Shown here: one piece after another, positions 10,620 through 22,329 of the stretch
Position numbering within the stretch: the stretch's first letter is position 1
Layout of the letters: every line of letters begins with the position of its first letter
From: Larix kaempferi
Taxonomy: Eukaryota > Streptophyta > Pinopsida > Pinales > Pinaceae
Reading direction: 5' to 3'
Assembly (NCBI GenBank): GCA_027924585.1
Contig: BSBM01000637.1
Coordinates: 682,001-746,000, forward strand
Length of the DNA: 64,000 nucleotides
The notes under the pieces: model-generated
What the model saw: the letters and a program-made list of their open reading frames with translations, nothing else
Told to the model about the DNA's origin: nothing
The model's database searches: none
Translations under genes and position numbers: made by a program

Positions 10620-11577
10620 CTGAGTCTGAAGGAAAACTCGATGTACAAGGACTTGATTTGGAAATTCCAGATCTGAGTAACCCTATGAAGACTAGAAATA
10701 TCAATATTAGTACCAATGAAGAACCAAATTTTGCTTCTATTGGAGATTATTGGGATGAAGAAACAGTAGGACAGATCGCAAGCCTATTGCGCGAATATCA
10801 GGACTTGTTCCCTACCAATTTTTCTAAAATGGAAGGCATTTTAGATGACTTGGGAGTTATGAAAATACCTCTCAAACATGATGCAAAGACTATCAAGCAA
10901 AGACCTTATAGACTAAATCCCAAATATAAAGAAAGAGTTAAAGTAGAAATTGATAAAATGCTCGAGGCAGGAATCATTGAACTAGTAGAAGAATCAGCTG
11001 AATGGATAAGTCCCATGGTGATTCAAGACAAGAAAGTTAAAGGCGAAATCAAAATTTGTGTGGATCTCATAAAACTGAATGATGCATTTGAACATGACCC
11101 GTTTCCTACACCATTTAGAGATGAAGTACTAGAAAATGTAGGTGGACAGGAGGCATACTCTTTTACTAATGGATTTCCGAACTACCATCAGATCAGAATT
11201 GATGTAGAAGACAGGAACAAGACTACATTTGCTACTAAATGGGGATCATTTCACTAGATTGTTATGCCTTTTGGATTGAAGAACGCACCTGTCATCTTTT
11301 CAAGAGTGGTTGTAGCTACATTTAAAGATTATATTCATAAATTATTAGAATTTTACTTTGATGACTCAACAGTATTCGGTCTTCTGAAGAACCATCATGT
11401 GAAATTAAGGATGATGTTAACGAAGTGTAGACAATATCAGATTTCCTTGAACTTGAATAAGTGCATCTTTTGTGTTCCTTATGGTATTTTATTAGGACAC
11501 ATAGTATGTAAACAAGGATTGATGGTTGATCTAGTGAACATAGCGATCATAGTAAACCTCCCAGCGCCTAACTCAGT
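10620..11577 (+). pseudogene. Gypsy reverse transcriptase, N-terminal part
   Basis: The frame runs from the protease-RT linker into the polymerase. Blocks in order are VGQIASLLREYQDLFP, IKQRPYRLNPKYKERVKVEID, the lysine-flanked KICVDLIKLNDA (R/D-LN in relatives), SFTNGFPNYHQIRI (catalytic aspartate of FSxxDL replaced by asparagine), TTFATKWGSFH, a stop, then MPFGLKNAP and the polymerase box as YFDD near 11350. The frame is cut at 11577 in a valine codon by the CACTA transposon and resumes in phase at 37802. Confidence 0.92.
11575..11577. other. Target-site copy of the CACTA transposon, left
   Basis: AGT precedes the CACTA end; the right copy at 37799-37801 is ACT, one substitution. Three-base duplications are the rule for CACTA elements. 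Keeping only this copy puts the reverse-transcriptase frame back in phase. Confidence 0.85.
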
Positions 11578-11639
11578 CACTAGTACCATTTTTCCCATGG
11601 AAAATCATTGCTATTGCAACACTTTTCCATTGCTATAAT

Positions 11640-12250
11640 GAAAAACTGGACTCCTTATTTTCGTGGCACTAATTTCGTCACTGTAGCAACACTTTCCAAC
11701 GTTCGTGGCTATAGCACCGAACGTTCATGGCTATAGCAACAGATGTTTATATTTAAAAAAAAAAAGTAAATGAAGTGATCTACGTCTCTCTAGCCACAAA
11801 CATTCATGGCTATAGCACCGACAGTTCATGCCTAGAGCGATGAATGGTCATATTTAAAAGAAATAAGTGATCTGATCTCTGTCTCTCTAGCAACGAAAGT
11901 TCGTGGCTATAGCACTGAAACTTTATGGCTATAGCGACGGATGTTCATATTTAAAATAAATAAGTGGACTGATATCCGTCTCTCTAGCAACGAAAGTTCG
12001 TGGCTATAGCACCGAAAGTGCATGGCTATAGCGACGGATGTTCATATTTAAAAGAAATAAGCGAACCGATCTCCGTCTCTCTAGCAAAGAAAATTCGTGG
12101 CTATAGCACCAAAAGTTCGTGGCTATAGCACCGAAAGTGCGTGGCTATAGCGACGGATGTTCATATTTAAAAAAAATAAGTAAAGCGATCTCCGTCCCTC
12201 TAGCAACGAACGTGCATGGCTATAGCACCGAAAGCGCGTGGCTATAGAGA
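11640..12250. repeat. Left subterminal repeat array of the CACTA element
   Basis: A dozen copies of a word close to CGTGGCTATAGCACCGAA or CATGGCTATAGCGACGGA lie in direct orientation. They form a higher-order unit of about 95-120 bp that also includes TTCATATTTAAAA and GATCTCCGTCTCTCTAGCAACG. Subterminal repeats bind the TNPA-type protein in known CACTA elements; that function here is inferred from family knowledge. The same word occurs at the right end (37590-37682). Confidence 0.9.
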
Positions 12251-12274
12251 CGGATTCACATATTTTAAAAAAAT

Positions 12275-12410
12275 ATGTCCATCGCTATAGAAACGACAAG
12301 CCCCGGAAAGTTTCAACGAACTTTCTATACTAGCGACAAAAATTTCCGTCACTAGCATAGCAAGTTCGTCGAAACTTGCTAGCACTTGTCGTCTCTATAG
12401 CGATGGACAT
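12275..12410. repeat. Imperfect palindrome in the CACTA subterminal region (copy 1)
   Basis: The arm ATGTCCATCGCTATAGAAAC at 12275 onward pairs with GTCTCTATAGCGATGGACAT ending at 12410 over 26 bases with one mismatch. Inside, two further pairs (around CAAGTTTC/GAAACTTG) nest. The palindrome is made from inverted copies of the subterminal CTATAGC word. Confidence 0.85.
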
Positions 12411-12713
12411 GTCTATTTTTTTAAAAACTAGCAATTGTACCTTGGGGTGCAATAAAAGCACTAGGTATCTGACAAGCTATGCCACCGTGATGCATATGCA
12501 TTTGGACTTGTGGATATACTTGTGTGTTAAATGAGGACTGCATCTGATTTTGACACTATGGAGATAACTGGACTTCCTTGTGAGATTGAATCTTAGATAG
12601 AAATGCAAATTCAGAGGCTGTCATTTTAGGAGAGAAGACTCCAGACGCAAAAAAATCTTCTAGGTTAATTGAAGCAACATTATGAGTCTTGGATTCACAT
12701 ATTTTAAAAAAAT

Positions 12714-12849
12714 ATGTCCATCGCTATAGAAATGACAAGCCCCGGCAAGTTTCAATGAACTTTCTATACTAGCGACGAAAATTTCCGTCACTAGCATAGC
12801 AAGTTCGTCGAAACTTGCTAGCACTTGTCGTCTCTATAGCGATGGACAT
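12714..12849. repeat. Imperfect palindrome in the CACTA subterminal region (copy 2)
   Basis: Same structure as 12275-12410, duplicated 439 bp downstream with a few base changes such as GAAATGACAAG for GAAACGACAAG. Confidence 0.85.
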
Positions 12850-12859
12850 GTCTATTGTT

Positions 12860-13150
12860 TTAAAAACTAGCAATTGTACCTTGGGGTGCAATAAAAGCAC
12901 TAGGTATCTGACAAGCTATGCCACTGTGCTGCATATGCATTTGGACTTGTGGATATACTTGTGTGTTAAATGAGGACTGCATCTGATTTTGACACTGTGG
13001 AGATAACTGGACTTCCTTGTGAGATTGAATCTTAGATAGAAATGCAAATTCAGAGGCTGTCATTTTAGGAGAGAAGACTCCATACGCAAACAAATCTTCT
13101 AGGTCAATTGAAGCAACATTATGAGTCTTGGACTTTCTAGGCCTGCACAA
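12860..13150 (-). CDS. Unidentified exon-like ORF near the left CACTA end
   Basis: A 96-residue minus-strand frame is rich in Gln, Met and Ser in its second half (QNQMQSSF, QVQMHMQHSG) after a mixed N-terminal part (SIDLEDLFAYGVFSPKMTASEF). I do not recognise a domain; the composition resembles the low-complexity tail of a plant transcription regulator. The frame stops where the subterminal palindrome begins, and its 3' part is copied in 12421-12690 by the 439-bp duplication. It could be the last exon of a CACTA-encoded gene or another captured host exon. Confidence 0.35.
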   Translation of the reverse strand: MCRPRKSKTHNVASIDLEDLFAYGVFSPKMTASEFAFLSKIQSHKEVQLSPQCQNQMQSSFNTQVYPQVQMHMQHSGIACQIPSAFIAPQGTIASF

Positions 13151-15243
13151 GCAGCACCGCCATTGAAATCACAGGTTTCTGCTTGCAGGTCTCCATATTT
13201 GTGCTTAAGATGAAGGCCTGGGTGAATGATAAGGTGGGCGATATTAGTTTTAGATGAATGCTTTATAATTACAAGGAACCAGAAGCATTCATGGTGTAAA
13301 TCACATGTTCATTTTATTTGATGGCACTTTTTTGGTGTCACAAAAAAATAAATAGCTGATAGAGCCAAGACTTGAAATCCCAATAGCTGATAGAGCCTTG
13401 CATATTTACTACTATCAAGGCCAGGAGGATAGAGAACCTAACGGCCATAGAATTGCTAGAGTGAAGTCTAGAAGAGTGGTGAATTTAACCACTTTGTCAC
13501 TATAAATTTAATCATTTTTGTGGCATGTTCATAAGTTAACTGCCCATTATAAGTTGGAAGGCTAACAAATGCTTCACTACAAGGTACCTATATATAAGAA
13601 GATAATGTTGAAATGCCTATAACTTCTTTGTGATGTAATTTGCCACAACTGGAACAAACAACCAAAGTATGTGCCAAAGAATTATATGGCAATGGCATGC
13701 TATTATATTCTTAAGTTAACCGCCAATTAGTTGTTCAGTTGAAAGCCTGACAAGATGCTTTATTACAAGGAGATATGCTGATTTTTAAGAGTGGTGATGC
13801 TATCATAATTTTTGTGAGTACACCTCTTTTTCATTTGTTAAGTTAAGGCAACATCATACACAGATCTCAAGAATACAAAGTGTAGTTTAATGGCAAGTAG
13901 CTCAGTGAGCTTATTTAAATATAGAGACATGGATTCAAAACTTTTTGTGAGTATCACTATAAATATGTTTTTATAAATATAAGAAGTATTTTATAATAAA
14001 AAAATATCTAATTTGTTAATGATGTTTATAATAAATACATATCAACTTATAACTATATTTCTGTCTTATCAAATCTATTTAAAATAAATTATTTTCTAAA
14101 ATGAAATAACAATACAATGTACATTAAACTGGTTAATTTTGTTTTATAATGAAATAACAATACAATGTACATTAAACTAGCTTGCTTGTACGGTTCACAA
14201 AAATGTCACCCAACTGCATTTAATACAAAATGATGTAAAATTCAAAGTAGTCCTTTCTCATATATTAATGTGTCTAATGCTTGACCTCTACTAAAACAAC
14301 AGTATGCCCTTCCTCAAAAGAGAAGAACATCAAAAAGCCCAAAATTTAAGGTTATTGCTAACAACTACATATAACATCGTCAACCCACAGGTTTTGATAA
14401 ATGTAGAAAGTACACATTGGAATTATTTGTGCCCTCTAACACTAAACAAATGTAGATCTGGTCACCCCTATCCTTTCGTCATGGAGGATTGCCTCTCTGA
14501 TAGCAACACCAATACAGGATGGCTAGGCTGCATCAAATCAGAATTATCTGTCAAATTGTAAGCCTATGTACATATGGTAACTCTAAAAAAATCCACATGA
14601 AACAGCTAGATTACATAAAAAAAACCATTAAAAACTAAATCATATTAACTATTAGAAGAAAGGAATCTCTTTGCAATTCTGTTTGACACTATTTATGGTT
14701 GTTTCCTTTCATAATTCTGTCTAACATTATTCAATGTTGTTTTTAATTAACCAATAGTATTAACAATGAGTTACATGAATTGGCTTTTTTTGGATATATT
14801 GGTGGTTTACTAATCAAGAATTAAAATAGATATAGGTGAGTATGAAATAGATCTAGGTTAGTAACACCCAATTTCTAGTTCTCTTAACACTCAATATATC
14901 AAGTGATCAAGTGGTAGTGATTGAAGTAAACTATAAATGAGTGGACTTGAAACAACTAAAATGAATGTCAAAGCATTAGTCTCAAACAACCAGTGCTTCC
15001 AAGAATCTCTGGTTACCAAATGCAAGTCTAAAATGACTATTACTTCATTTCACTTGTTTTAATTCTACTTCTTCATATATATAAACATCATCTAACTACT
15101 TCCCAGAAGTAATGAAAAAATATGTCTAATTTCATGAAAAATGAGTCATGCTATGCTCTTTCATGTGTATCTAGTTGTATGAAGAATTGATTAAAAAATA
15201 TCCTCCTAACCAAACAACTACTATAAATACGTAGCCTCCATAC
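13151..15243. other. CACTA interior, no gene recognised
   Basis: AT-rich sequence without supported coding. At about 13888-13945 there is a weak tRNA-like pattern (TAGCTCAGTGAG, then GGATTCAAAAC) followed by an A/T-rich tail, which could be a SINE head but lacks a visible target duplication. A 36-bp segment (AAATAACAATACAATGTAC...) is repeated in tandem at about 14104-14172. Confidence 0.45.
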
Positions 15244-15464
15244 CTTGACTAATAACCACCAGGGCTGCCAAACAAAGTAGAAGTTGGATTGAACCCCTGT
15301 ATTTCCCCATCCAATCAAGATTTGCTGCAGCCAATTCATCTTTATCCTGAATGACATTTTTCTCTCCAAGTATATTTTGAAAACGAAGAATATCTACAGC
15401 TTCTATCTTAGAAAAGGAAGGGTTTCTCTGTATTTTCATAGTTGTAGTTCCATAAGATCTCGTC
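15244..15464 (-). pseudogene. D2HGDH: Captured exon of D-2-hydroxyglutarate dehydrogenase
   Basis: The mitochondrial FAD enzyme D2HGDH oxidises D-2-hydroxyglutarate to 2-oxoglutarate. The minus-strand frame has MKIQRNPSFSKIEAVDI, FQNILGEKNVIQDKDEL and LDWMGKYRGS, matching the family's stretch QRNP...ILGEKNV...TDWMHKYKGS before the FAD-binding domain. The exon has a TCCTAG acceptor on its upstream side and ends at CAAG/GTATGG, a splice donor after VSQ, where plant genes also have an intron. The last 15 residues have diverged (LLCLAALVV where relatives have LLLLP...EVSQ), suggesting shifts. No other exon was found. Genomic capture by the CACTA element is inferred from its retained splice sites. 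Confidence 0.8.
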
Positions 15465-18083
15465 TAGGATTCATATAAACCTTCTAGCTCTGAAATTGGA
15501 GGAAAATGTGAAAACCAAAAAGAGTTGCATGCCAATTGAAAGGGTTGCCGTCTTTTCCTAGGCCTCATGCTGAACTGAGGGACCTTTCTGCTGGTAGTTC
15601 CCAATTGAGGTATAAATTCAAAACATAATATCTCTTCTAACCTAAATGACTTGGAGCACATGGACCACACATATTCTTCACGAAAGAAGCACAAAGTAAC
15701 AATATCTTAGAATATGTAATTCCTTAGTGCAAGAGGCATACATCAACTAAATGTTTGTAAGACTATTAAGATTGCAAATGCTATTTGTTTTTTCCAGCAC
15801 AAAATAAAAATAAAAAATATTTTAATCATAAGAATCTAAGTAGAGTGTTGCCTCTGCATTTCTTATTGAAAGTCGAAACACAATAATCAGCTGCAAACTG
15901 GAGCACATTAGCACCAATTTTGTACTGAACACTCCCATAGACCTATTTTTGGTCATTTGCTGGACATTAATAAACTTATCGTATTGTATCTCCCTTGAAG
16001 AAGATACTAGACTCCAGTGCTGATTTCTCTCTCCACCATTGTAGGGAAATGCTCCAGACTGGAGATCTTCCCATAAACTATCAATAGCATTTTAAAGGTT
16101 GCAGTTTGAACCTAAAATGTGAAGACATTTCCAAGGTCTGCATTAATGAACAATGCATACACAACTGCATTCCACTGGAACGACACTCAGATTATACAAG
16201 TTGAATAAGGACAACCTCAATCTGTTAAGAGTTTATTGAATGACTAATTCAGATAAGTAAAATTAACAAAAAGTGTTAGCAATACTTCAAGAAAAACCTA
16301 CATAAGTGGAATTCGGATCCTAAATAATAGAGTATAGCTAGTAATGTATTTACATGGAACGATAAAAATAAAAATGCATAATGAGAAAAAAACTAAATAT
16401 ATACTTACGAATGCAGCAAATATGATCGGTATGTGGCAATTCCTTCCCCTTGGGTACTTAACACGCAAAATAAATCAATGTAGAAAGTCATGAATATCAT
16501 TTTAATTTTTATATATCCAACTCAACTAACAACAACATCGTAGCCATCCGCAGCAGCACAGAAATCAGAAACTGCATCAATCAAGAATACCAATATCAAA
16601 TACAATTCAGAAGCCGAAATGATTCATTAATACTAACTTAGGACTACATAGATACATCCTTAATAATAGTACAATGGTTGTTATTATTTGTTAATTAATA
16701 TATTGACTTAGGACTACATAGATACATCACATGTCTTCCACTCTTGAGTTGTGCCAAGCTAGAAGCATAATTTGAAAAGGCTTATGTCCTCTTGACAGTA
16801 ATATATCATATATGACATTCTTTATGTAATAAAGGTTGTCATCTTACAGATACTTTTCAAATTATCCACAACTGGATAAAGTTCCTCTCACCACAGATAG
16901 AGTGCCATACATTTGACATTGATCAGGAAGACAAATTCTTGAAGTTGCTTTTATTGACCACAGAATTCTCTACTCAAACTTGTCATCAAATTATCAAAAC
17001 GGGAATTTATTGTTAGATGTTTTGATTTACTGTTAATCAATCTTCAAATGTTTTGAGTTCTTGTTGATTATTTGACAAGGTGAAAAATATCAAAGAATTT
17101 CCCACACAGATCAAGGATTAAATGCACATGATTGAGTACTTGAGCTGATATATTCCATCTACGGGTGGTGTGATTGTAAACACATAACTACCCCTAGATC
17201 TTGAGTCTAACAATCACAAATAATAATATGAGCCTTGAGGAATTGTTTTCAAACTGAACCACTAAATTTAAAAGGCATCCAAACTGGAACTAAATTGAGG
17301 AGGGCAAATGCATGCTTTTGGCATGCATGCACCCTCTACCTCTCTTTCCTCCATAAATGCTCCTGCACCCTCATTATTGTTGTATGGAATTGCTGAAGGG
17401 GGTTGTATAGAATCGCTATACTGTTGTACGAAACTCTGCTGGAAGAGGTTTACCTAGCTGCAGTACAAACCTGCACACCTGTCACATGCCTTCTCTGTGT
17501 GTGTTACATATTGAACTAGCATGTGTGGTTAAATCCCCAAAGAACAAGGCTAGCCCAACTATAACTTAGAGGTGTTACCCACTGTCACCTCGATAACCAC
17601 CTCTTTGCACTTCAGGTTGGCTCTTCACCAACTCAAGGGGGGGTTCCCTAGGATAGGATGCTAGGCTATGGAATTGGAGGCACATGGTGGTTTGAAGAGT
17701 TAGCTTTAGCAAAACTTGAGGTCTTCTTTGTAGTATAGGTGATGGGAGGGTGACAAATACTAGTGCCAATCCCTAGGGCATGTGGAGTCTCAGGCTGACC
17801 ATTCTTGGGCCTTGTTTGAAAGTAAATGTTACAGCTTGATTTAGCACCTATTTGGAAAAGTCCCAATCCACGAGTGCTATCAAGAGAAACAATGTGCACT
17901 CAAGTCTCCTATGATGCTACTGGTATTAATGGCACTCTTCCATACACTTTTTGACATACTAAAAAGTAAAATTCCAACAATTCTTCTGTCAAAATCACCA
18001 AGGACTTGCACTTGGACTTAACCACTTATTAATACATCCCGGAAATTGAACTTTGGTGGGTGGCCTGCCATGCCACTGTCTTT
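15465..18083. other. CACTA interior, no gene recognised
   Basis: Low-GC sequence with no supported gene. A minus-strand open stretch at 17575-17900 gives two overlapping frames without a known motif. A short segment near 15925-15980 (GGTCATTTGCTGGACATTAAT) resembles one at 30765-30795 and may be a common dispersed repeat. Confidence 0.45.
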
Positions 18084-18257
18084 ACTGCTGAACCATGACC
18101 CATTAACAATTAAGATAGATTTTTTGGAATCTGCTTCTCATATCTATTAATCAAACAATAAGGTACATGTACTGCTGAACCATGACCCATTAACAATTAA
18201 GATAGATTTTTTGGAATCTGCTTCTCATATCTATTAATCAAACAATAAGGTACATGT
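18084..18257. repeat. Exact tandem duplication, 87-bp unit
   Basis: ACTGCTGAACCATGACCCAT begins at 18084 and again at 18171. The two 87-bp copies read identically, ending AAGGTACATGT. This is a recent local duplication in non-coding sequence. Confidence 0.95.
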
Positions 18258-19640
18258 ACATTTACAGAGTATATTACAATAATTGTTCAGCAAACCAGGC
18301 ACGCCATCGAGTAGGTCATGGGCTCAAAGCCAAAACCTGAAACTAGTAACCTATAAACAGAAAGCTTGAAGTTGAAACTAACAAGCCAGACTACTATGAA
18401 ACTTCTTCTTACAAAGCACAAAGAGCTATGCATGGTAGAAGCACGATCTCCAAAACAAACATTAACACACCAAACTAAACCTCCCTTTACAAAATCACAA
18501 TTTCATGCAACAGAGCAGCATGACCTTGATTACAAAAGATGGTAGCTAAGGCTAAGTTGCCCAAAAACACAGGTGCATAACTGATACCCATAAACCCACT
18601 AGTGGCCAACAACTGTTTCTGCAGGACCTTCTAGTAGCAAGTGATCCAGTACTACCTTTGCCTATAAAATTAGCAAAGGGAATCAATAACTATCTGCTAG
18701 ATTGATCATTATGGATGAATCATGATGATGAGATACATTTTATATATATTTGATATAAGTTTGTGTTGTGTATTCAGCTTTGAGTCCTTTCCTGGGCAAC
18801 TATCAGGATTCAATACCGAATTCGATGTATCATTTGGCATCATATGCATCTTATATATCAGTATTTTCCATGTTTATGTAGCAATGTGATTATTTTATGT
18901 TGTTGTTGACTTATATTTTAAAAAATGAAAACAATGATATTACTATTTTTTAGTGCTTGCTACAATTTTCCAATTTTTTCACTAAGGTTGCAGATGCCCT
19001 GATGTCTAGACCCTTGGTGATACTTTGCCAATGCCGATTTTTTTAACACTGGTACGTAGGATCCAAAAATAAAAATATTTAGTAATCAATGGAGGGATTA
19101 GTGGAATGCTAGGTCAAACAGTGGAGTTGTTGAGTTATTAGTGGAATATGTTTACAATTTGTCTCAATACCTTGGGAGTTCCTAAGAGAAATGTACAACT
19201 GTGTTCCAAGGCCACTTCTCTCCTACTAACATTTAACACATCTCACAAGCCGGAACACAAAATTCTCAAAACATAGACCCTTCCATTCTTTCAAATTTTG
19301 TCTTTAAGGTGGTTATAAGTCAGGCCTGGAAAGAAGGGCACATACCGATGCACATGACACTTTAATGATCCCATTCAATATTGGGAATAGGTGTTGATAT
19401 TATCATAGGTAAAAAAGGGCACTTACATGAGTTTCATTTGCACTTGCTACCTTAACAATGAAGAGAGCAGAGGGAATTATAAAAGGAAATGATATTATTT
19501 CTAAGAGAAAAAGAGACAAAGGGGCATGCACAGTTTCAAATCAAGAAAATAGGAAATGTAATCAACCATTGAAGTGGAAAAGATCCTATGAGATTCTTTG
19601 GACAATAATAGAAAAGAAGCAAGATGGAAAAATATTATGC
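18258..19640. other. CACTA interior, no gene recognised
   Basis: No supported coding sequence or repeat boundary. A short plus-strand frame at 19458-19670 has no known motif and overlaps the end of the CAMTA fragment. Confidence 0.45.
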
Positions 19641-20349
19641 ATAGCTCCCATAAAACGCTGCCTAGTGTAATGTTGTCCAGCCGGATCTATCTCGAAAATC
19701 TATAGTCATACCAATAGTTGAAATTGGAATGATGGCCAACTTATAACCCAGAGCTGCTATCAGGTGTATAACTCCTTGTCCAAATCTTTCGTGAACAATT
19801 GAAGCAGTTTTTTCAACTACTTTTTCTACCAGCCATTCTTGTAGTTTCTTTTTCAAAATTAGCTGCAGTAGATGACTCTTAGCTTCTTCAACTGATTTTC
19901 TTCTCTCTACCAGCGATTTTGGAAGTGATAACCAATCCCCATCATTATTTGTGAATAGAAAAACTATAATTATTTCCATAGTTATGGCCCTCTCAGTTAT
20001 TTTATTGCTTTGAAATAAAGTGCCCTTAAAGCTGGAGAAAAGCAAACGAGCCAACCTTATCTGAAGTGCAAACTCTTCACATACAGCTTTATCAAATTAG
20101 GGAAAATAATTTTTGTTATCTGGGCGAATATCAATAGAACGATACTCAAAGCTCAAAATTTGACTGTGTGGGACTCGACCATTGCATGTTAAGGATAGAC
20201 TGACAAAACCAGAAGCATGTGGAGGAGATCTACATCTGAAAACTCATGTTTGCACAATTTCCACTGCAACAATCTCTTCTCCAAAGACACAAGACCACTT
20301 AGCTTCCCAAAATTGTTTTGAGCTTCAACAAAGTTTCCAGTAATGATTA
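19641..20349 (-). pseudogene. CAMTA: Captured fragment of a CAMTA calmodulin-binding transcription activator (TIG and first ankyrin region)
   Basis: CAMTA proteins are nuclear, calcium/calmodulin-responsive transcription factors. Reading leftward, an acceptor CTGGTAG at about 20350 is followed by VIITGNFVEAQ and WSCVFGEEIVAVEI, then CRSPPHASGFVSLSLTCNG and SFEYR, which is the TIG/IPT domain. Next come FALQIRLARLLFSS, KKKLQEWLVEKV, and GQGVIHLIAALGYKLAI with TIDFRDRSGWTTLH, the start of the ankyrin repeats. The next codon should be Trp and is TAG, followed by AAFYG. Other damage is a frameshift in the TIG domain, TGA for Gly before VFRC, and a stop near 20100. The CG-1 DNA-binding and IQ domains are absent. 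Confidence 0.9.
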
Positions 20350-21780
20350 CCTACCAGGACATGAAGGTGAATTTAAGAAGTTATAATTCTGTATATGAAA
20401 TATTTTAATGACAACGACCTTGAGTATTAAACCATGAAAACACAGTGAATGTACTATTGAAGATATCTCCACATTAAAGAAAGCACAGCATTTAAAATCC
20501 CAACAATAAATAAGGGACAATTTTCAGAGTTGGAAAAACACATTAACCATAACTTGCTAGTTATTTTTTACTACAACATGCAATACCTCTAAGGACTTGG
20601 AAACTTCAATTTTCAAGATATTCTCCATAGTGCTATGTTTAATTGAATCATGGTGCAAAATATCCAATTTCTTAGGCCATTGATCTTGATTGGAGTCAAT
20701 CTATATCATGCATCTTTTTTAGTATCCTGGTGTTTCTGCGTGTGGGTTAGCGATATCCAACTGTTATTGGCCAGGGATAAATTTTATAAAATTCTTTTTT
20801 GCAAAATGTTGTCATGTACATTTTATTGAACTGGGGCTCAGTCTCAATCATATGTCTTGCATGTTGTTATGTTGCTCAAGTCAATTCAACACAAATCTTA
20901 CCAATAATCCATTGGATGGCTTCATCATTTCTCGTGATAACTTGGAGCTACAGTATGTTTTAGACCTTGACATCAGGCCCATAGATGAGAGTCATTTCCC
21001 AACCAAAGAGGATGCTTCTGAAAAAATTGGGGTGGAGAGAGAGAGAGAGTTCTACACCATTAGGTGCTTCAATACACGATTTTAAAGCTATACCACCAAC
21101 CAGAATTGAAAGCCATAGGGATATTGAATTAGATGGTCTAGAATCACAACTTAATGATGATCCATTAGATGGATTCATCACATCTCATGAGACTGGAAGT
21201 CCGACAGAGGAAAAGACAAAGTTGTGCCCTACTATTTGCACCCTTACTAGATGTGAATACTAGATCACCAGTCAAAATTAACAACCATACAAATGTTGAA
21301 GGTGATTGTCGACATGGATCTCATTACAACAAGATTTTCTTCCAGTGAAATAATAAGGCGTGCCGATCTAGTTATAATTAAATAGCATCATAATTAATAA
21401 GCACTAAATAAATGAGTAAATAGTTTCTTGCACCATCATAATTGATGGTACACAAAAATTTAAAAATTTAAAAATGAAAGCTTATAAGGTACAATTGGGG
21501 CTATTCCTAGCACAACAGAGCTGGAGATCTCATCCGTTTAGTCCTTTTTTAGTGGTTGTATTTAATCTAATTTAAGTTAAATATTAAATTTCTAGTGGCC
21601 ATAAATGGCCAATGGGTCTATAAAAAGGATGGAAATATGAGTAAGCATTGAAAGTGCAAACCTACTCCATCAGAACTGTAGCTAAACTCCAACACAGTTT
21701 TGAATCCAAAAATTCTTGACAATCAAGTATAAGCAGGTAGACAGCACGTGCATGCCTACAAAGTGCATGAGACACCATTA
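20350..21780. other. CACTA interior with a duplicated exon-like motif
   Basis: Two plus-strand frames at 20852-21085 and 20985-21263 share a motif: NPLDGFIISRDN at about 20908 and DPLDGFITSHET at about 21160. This suggests an old duplication of about 250 bp. I recognise no domain. The rest is non-coding. Confidence 0.4.
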
Positions 21781-21789
21781 ATTAATTTT

Positions 21790-22297
21790 TTGTTTTACAT
21801 TTAGACAAGGCATTGTTATTTAGGAGCAAAGGGCACATTGCATGATGAGGTTGACCAAGGAGTCCATGCATCCGTTTGTCTTCAGTTCAAAGACTCAGTG
21901 CATGTGTGCAGTGACTTAGTCTTCCCCAGTTCAGTTGGGCACACAAAAGCACTCACTTGGGAGATTAGGTTTAGGTTTTTGACACTCACTTAGGATGCAT
22001 CACTGGATGTCCACATGCATTGTATCTACCCTGTCTCTTGTTCTATAAAGAGGACCTAGGGCACACCACTGGGATGATGAGCGAGTTTTAATTCTAAGCT
22101 ATTGCAATGCATTTATTTTCAGTTTTTCAACAGAAGACATGATTGAAAGTTTAGATTTGAGTATTTTGTTGTCCAAATTTTCAGCAGCACATGTTTGTAT
22201 ATGAACATACTCAGAAGTTGCTATTTTTATTAATGTTTTTCAGTTATCTACCTACCTAGTGTTTAGGTTATTTTCTGAGTGCAAAATCTTCTTAACA
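21790..22297 (+). repeat. Possible degenerate copia LTR, 3' end at 22297
   Basis: CTTAACA at 22291-22297 is followed by TGGTATTAAAATT, which resembles the methionine-type primer site TGGTATCAGAG. A TATA-like TCTATAAAGAGG lies at about 22042. Copia pol sequence follows. The LTR start is not resolved and no partner was found. Confidence 0.4.
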
Positions 22298-22329
22298 TGG
22301 TATTAAAATTAACATCTACAAGACAAGAC

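Larger units (their letters stand above)
12252..13129. repeat. Direct tandem duplication, two copies of 439 bp
   Basis: 12252-12690 and 12691-13129 match almost throughout, from GGATTCACATATTTTAAAA to TATGAGTCTT, with only scattered single-base differences. Each copy holds one 136-bp hairpin plus the 3' part of an open frame, so the duplication copied coding-like and subterminal sequence together. It is more recent than most of the surrounding decay. Confidence 0.92.

Noticed and set aside
13885-13990. Possible SINE or tRNA gene (TAGCTCAGTGAG...GGATTCAAAAC)
   Set aside because: Boxes are weak, no cloverleaf can be formed with confidence and no target duplication is visible.
17575-17900. Two overlapping minus-strand frames as a possible captured exon
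   Set aside because: No motif, splice sites or consistent frame could be named, so not called as a gene.
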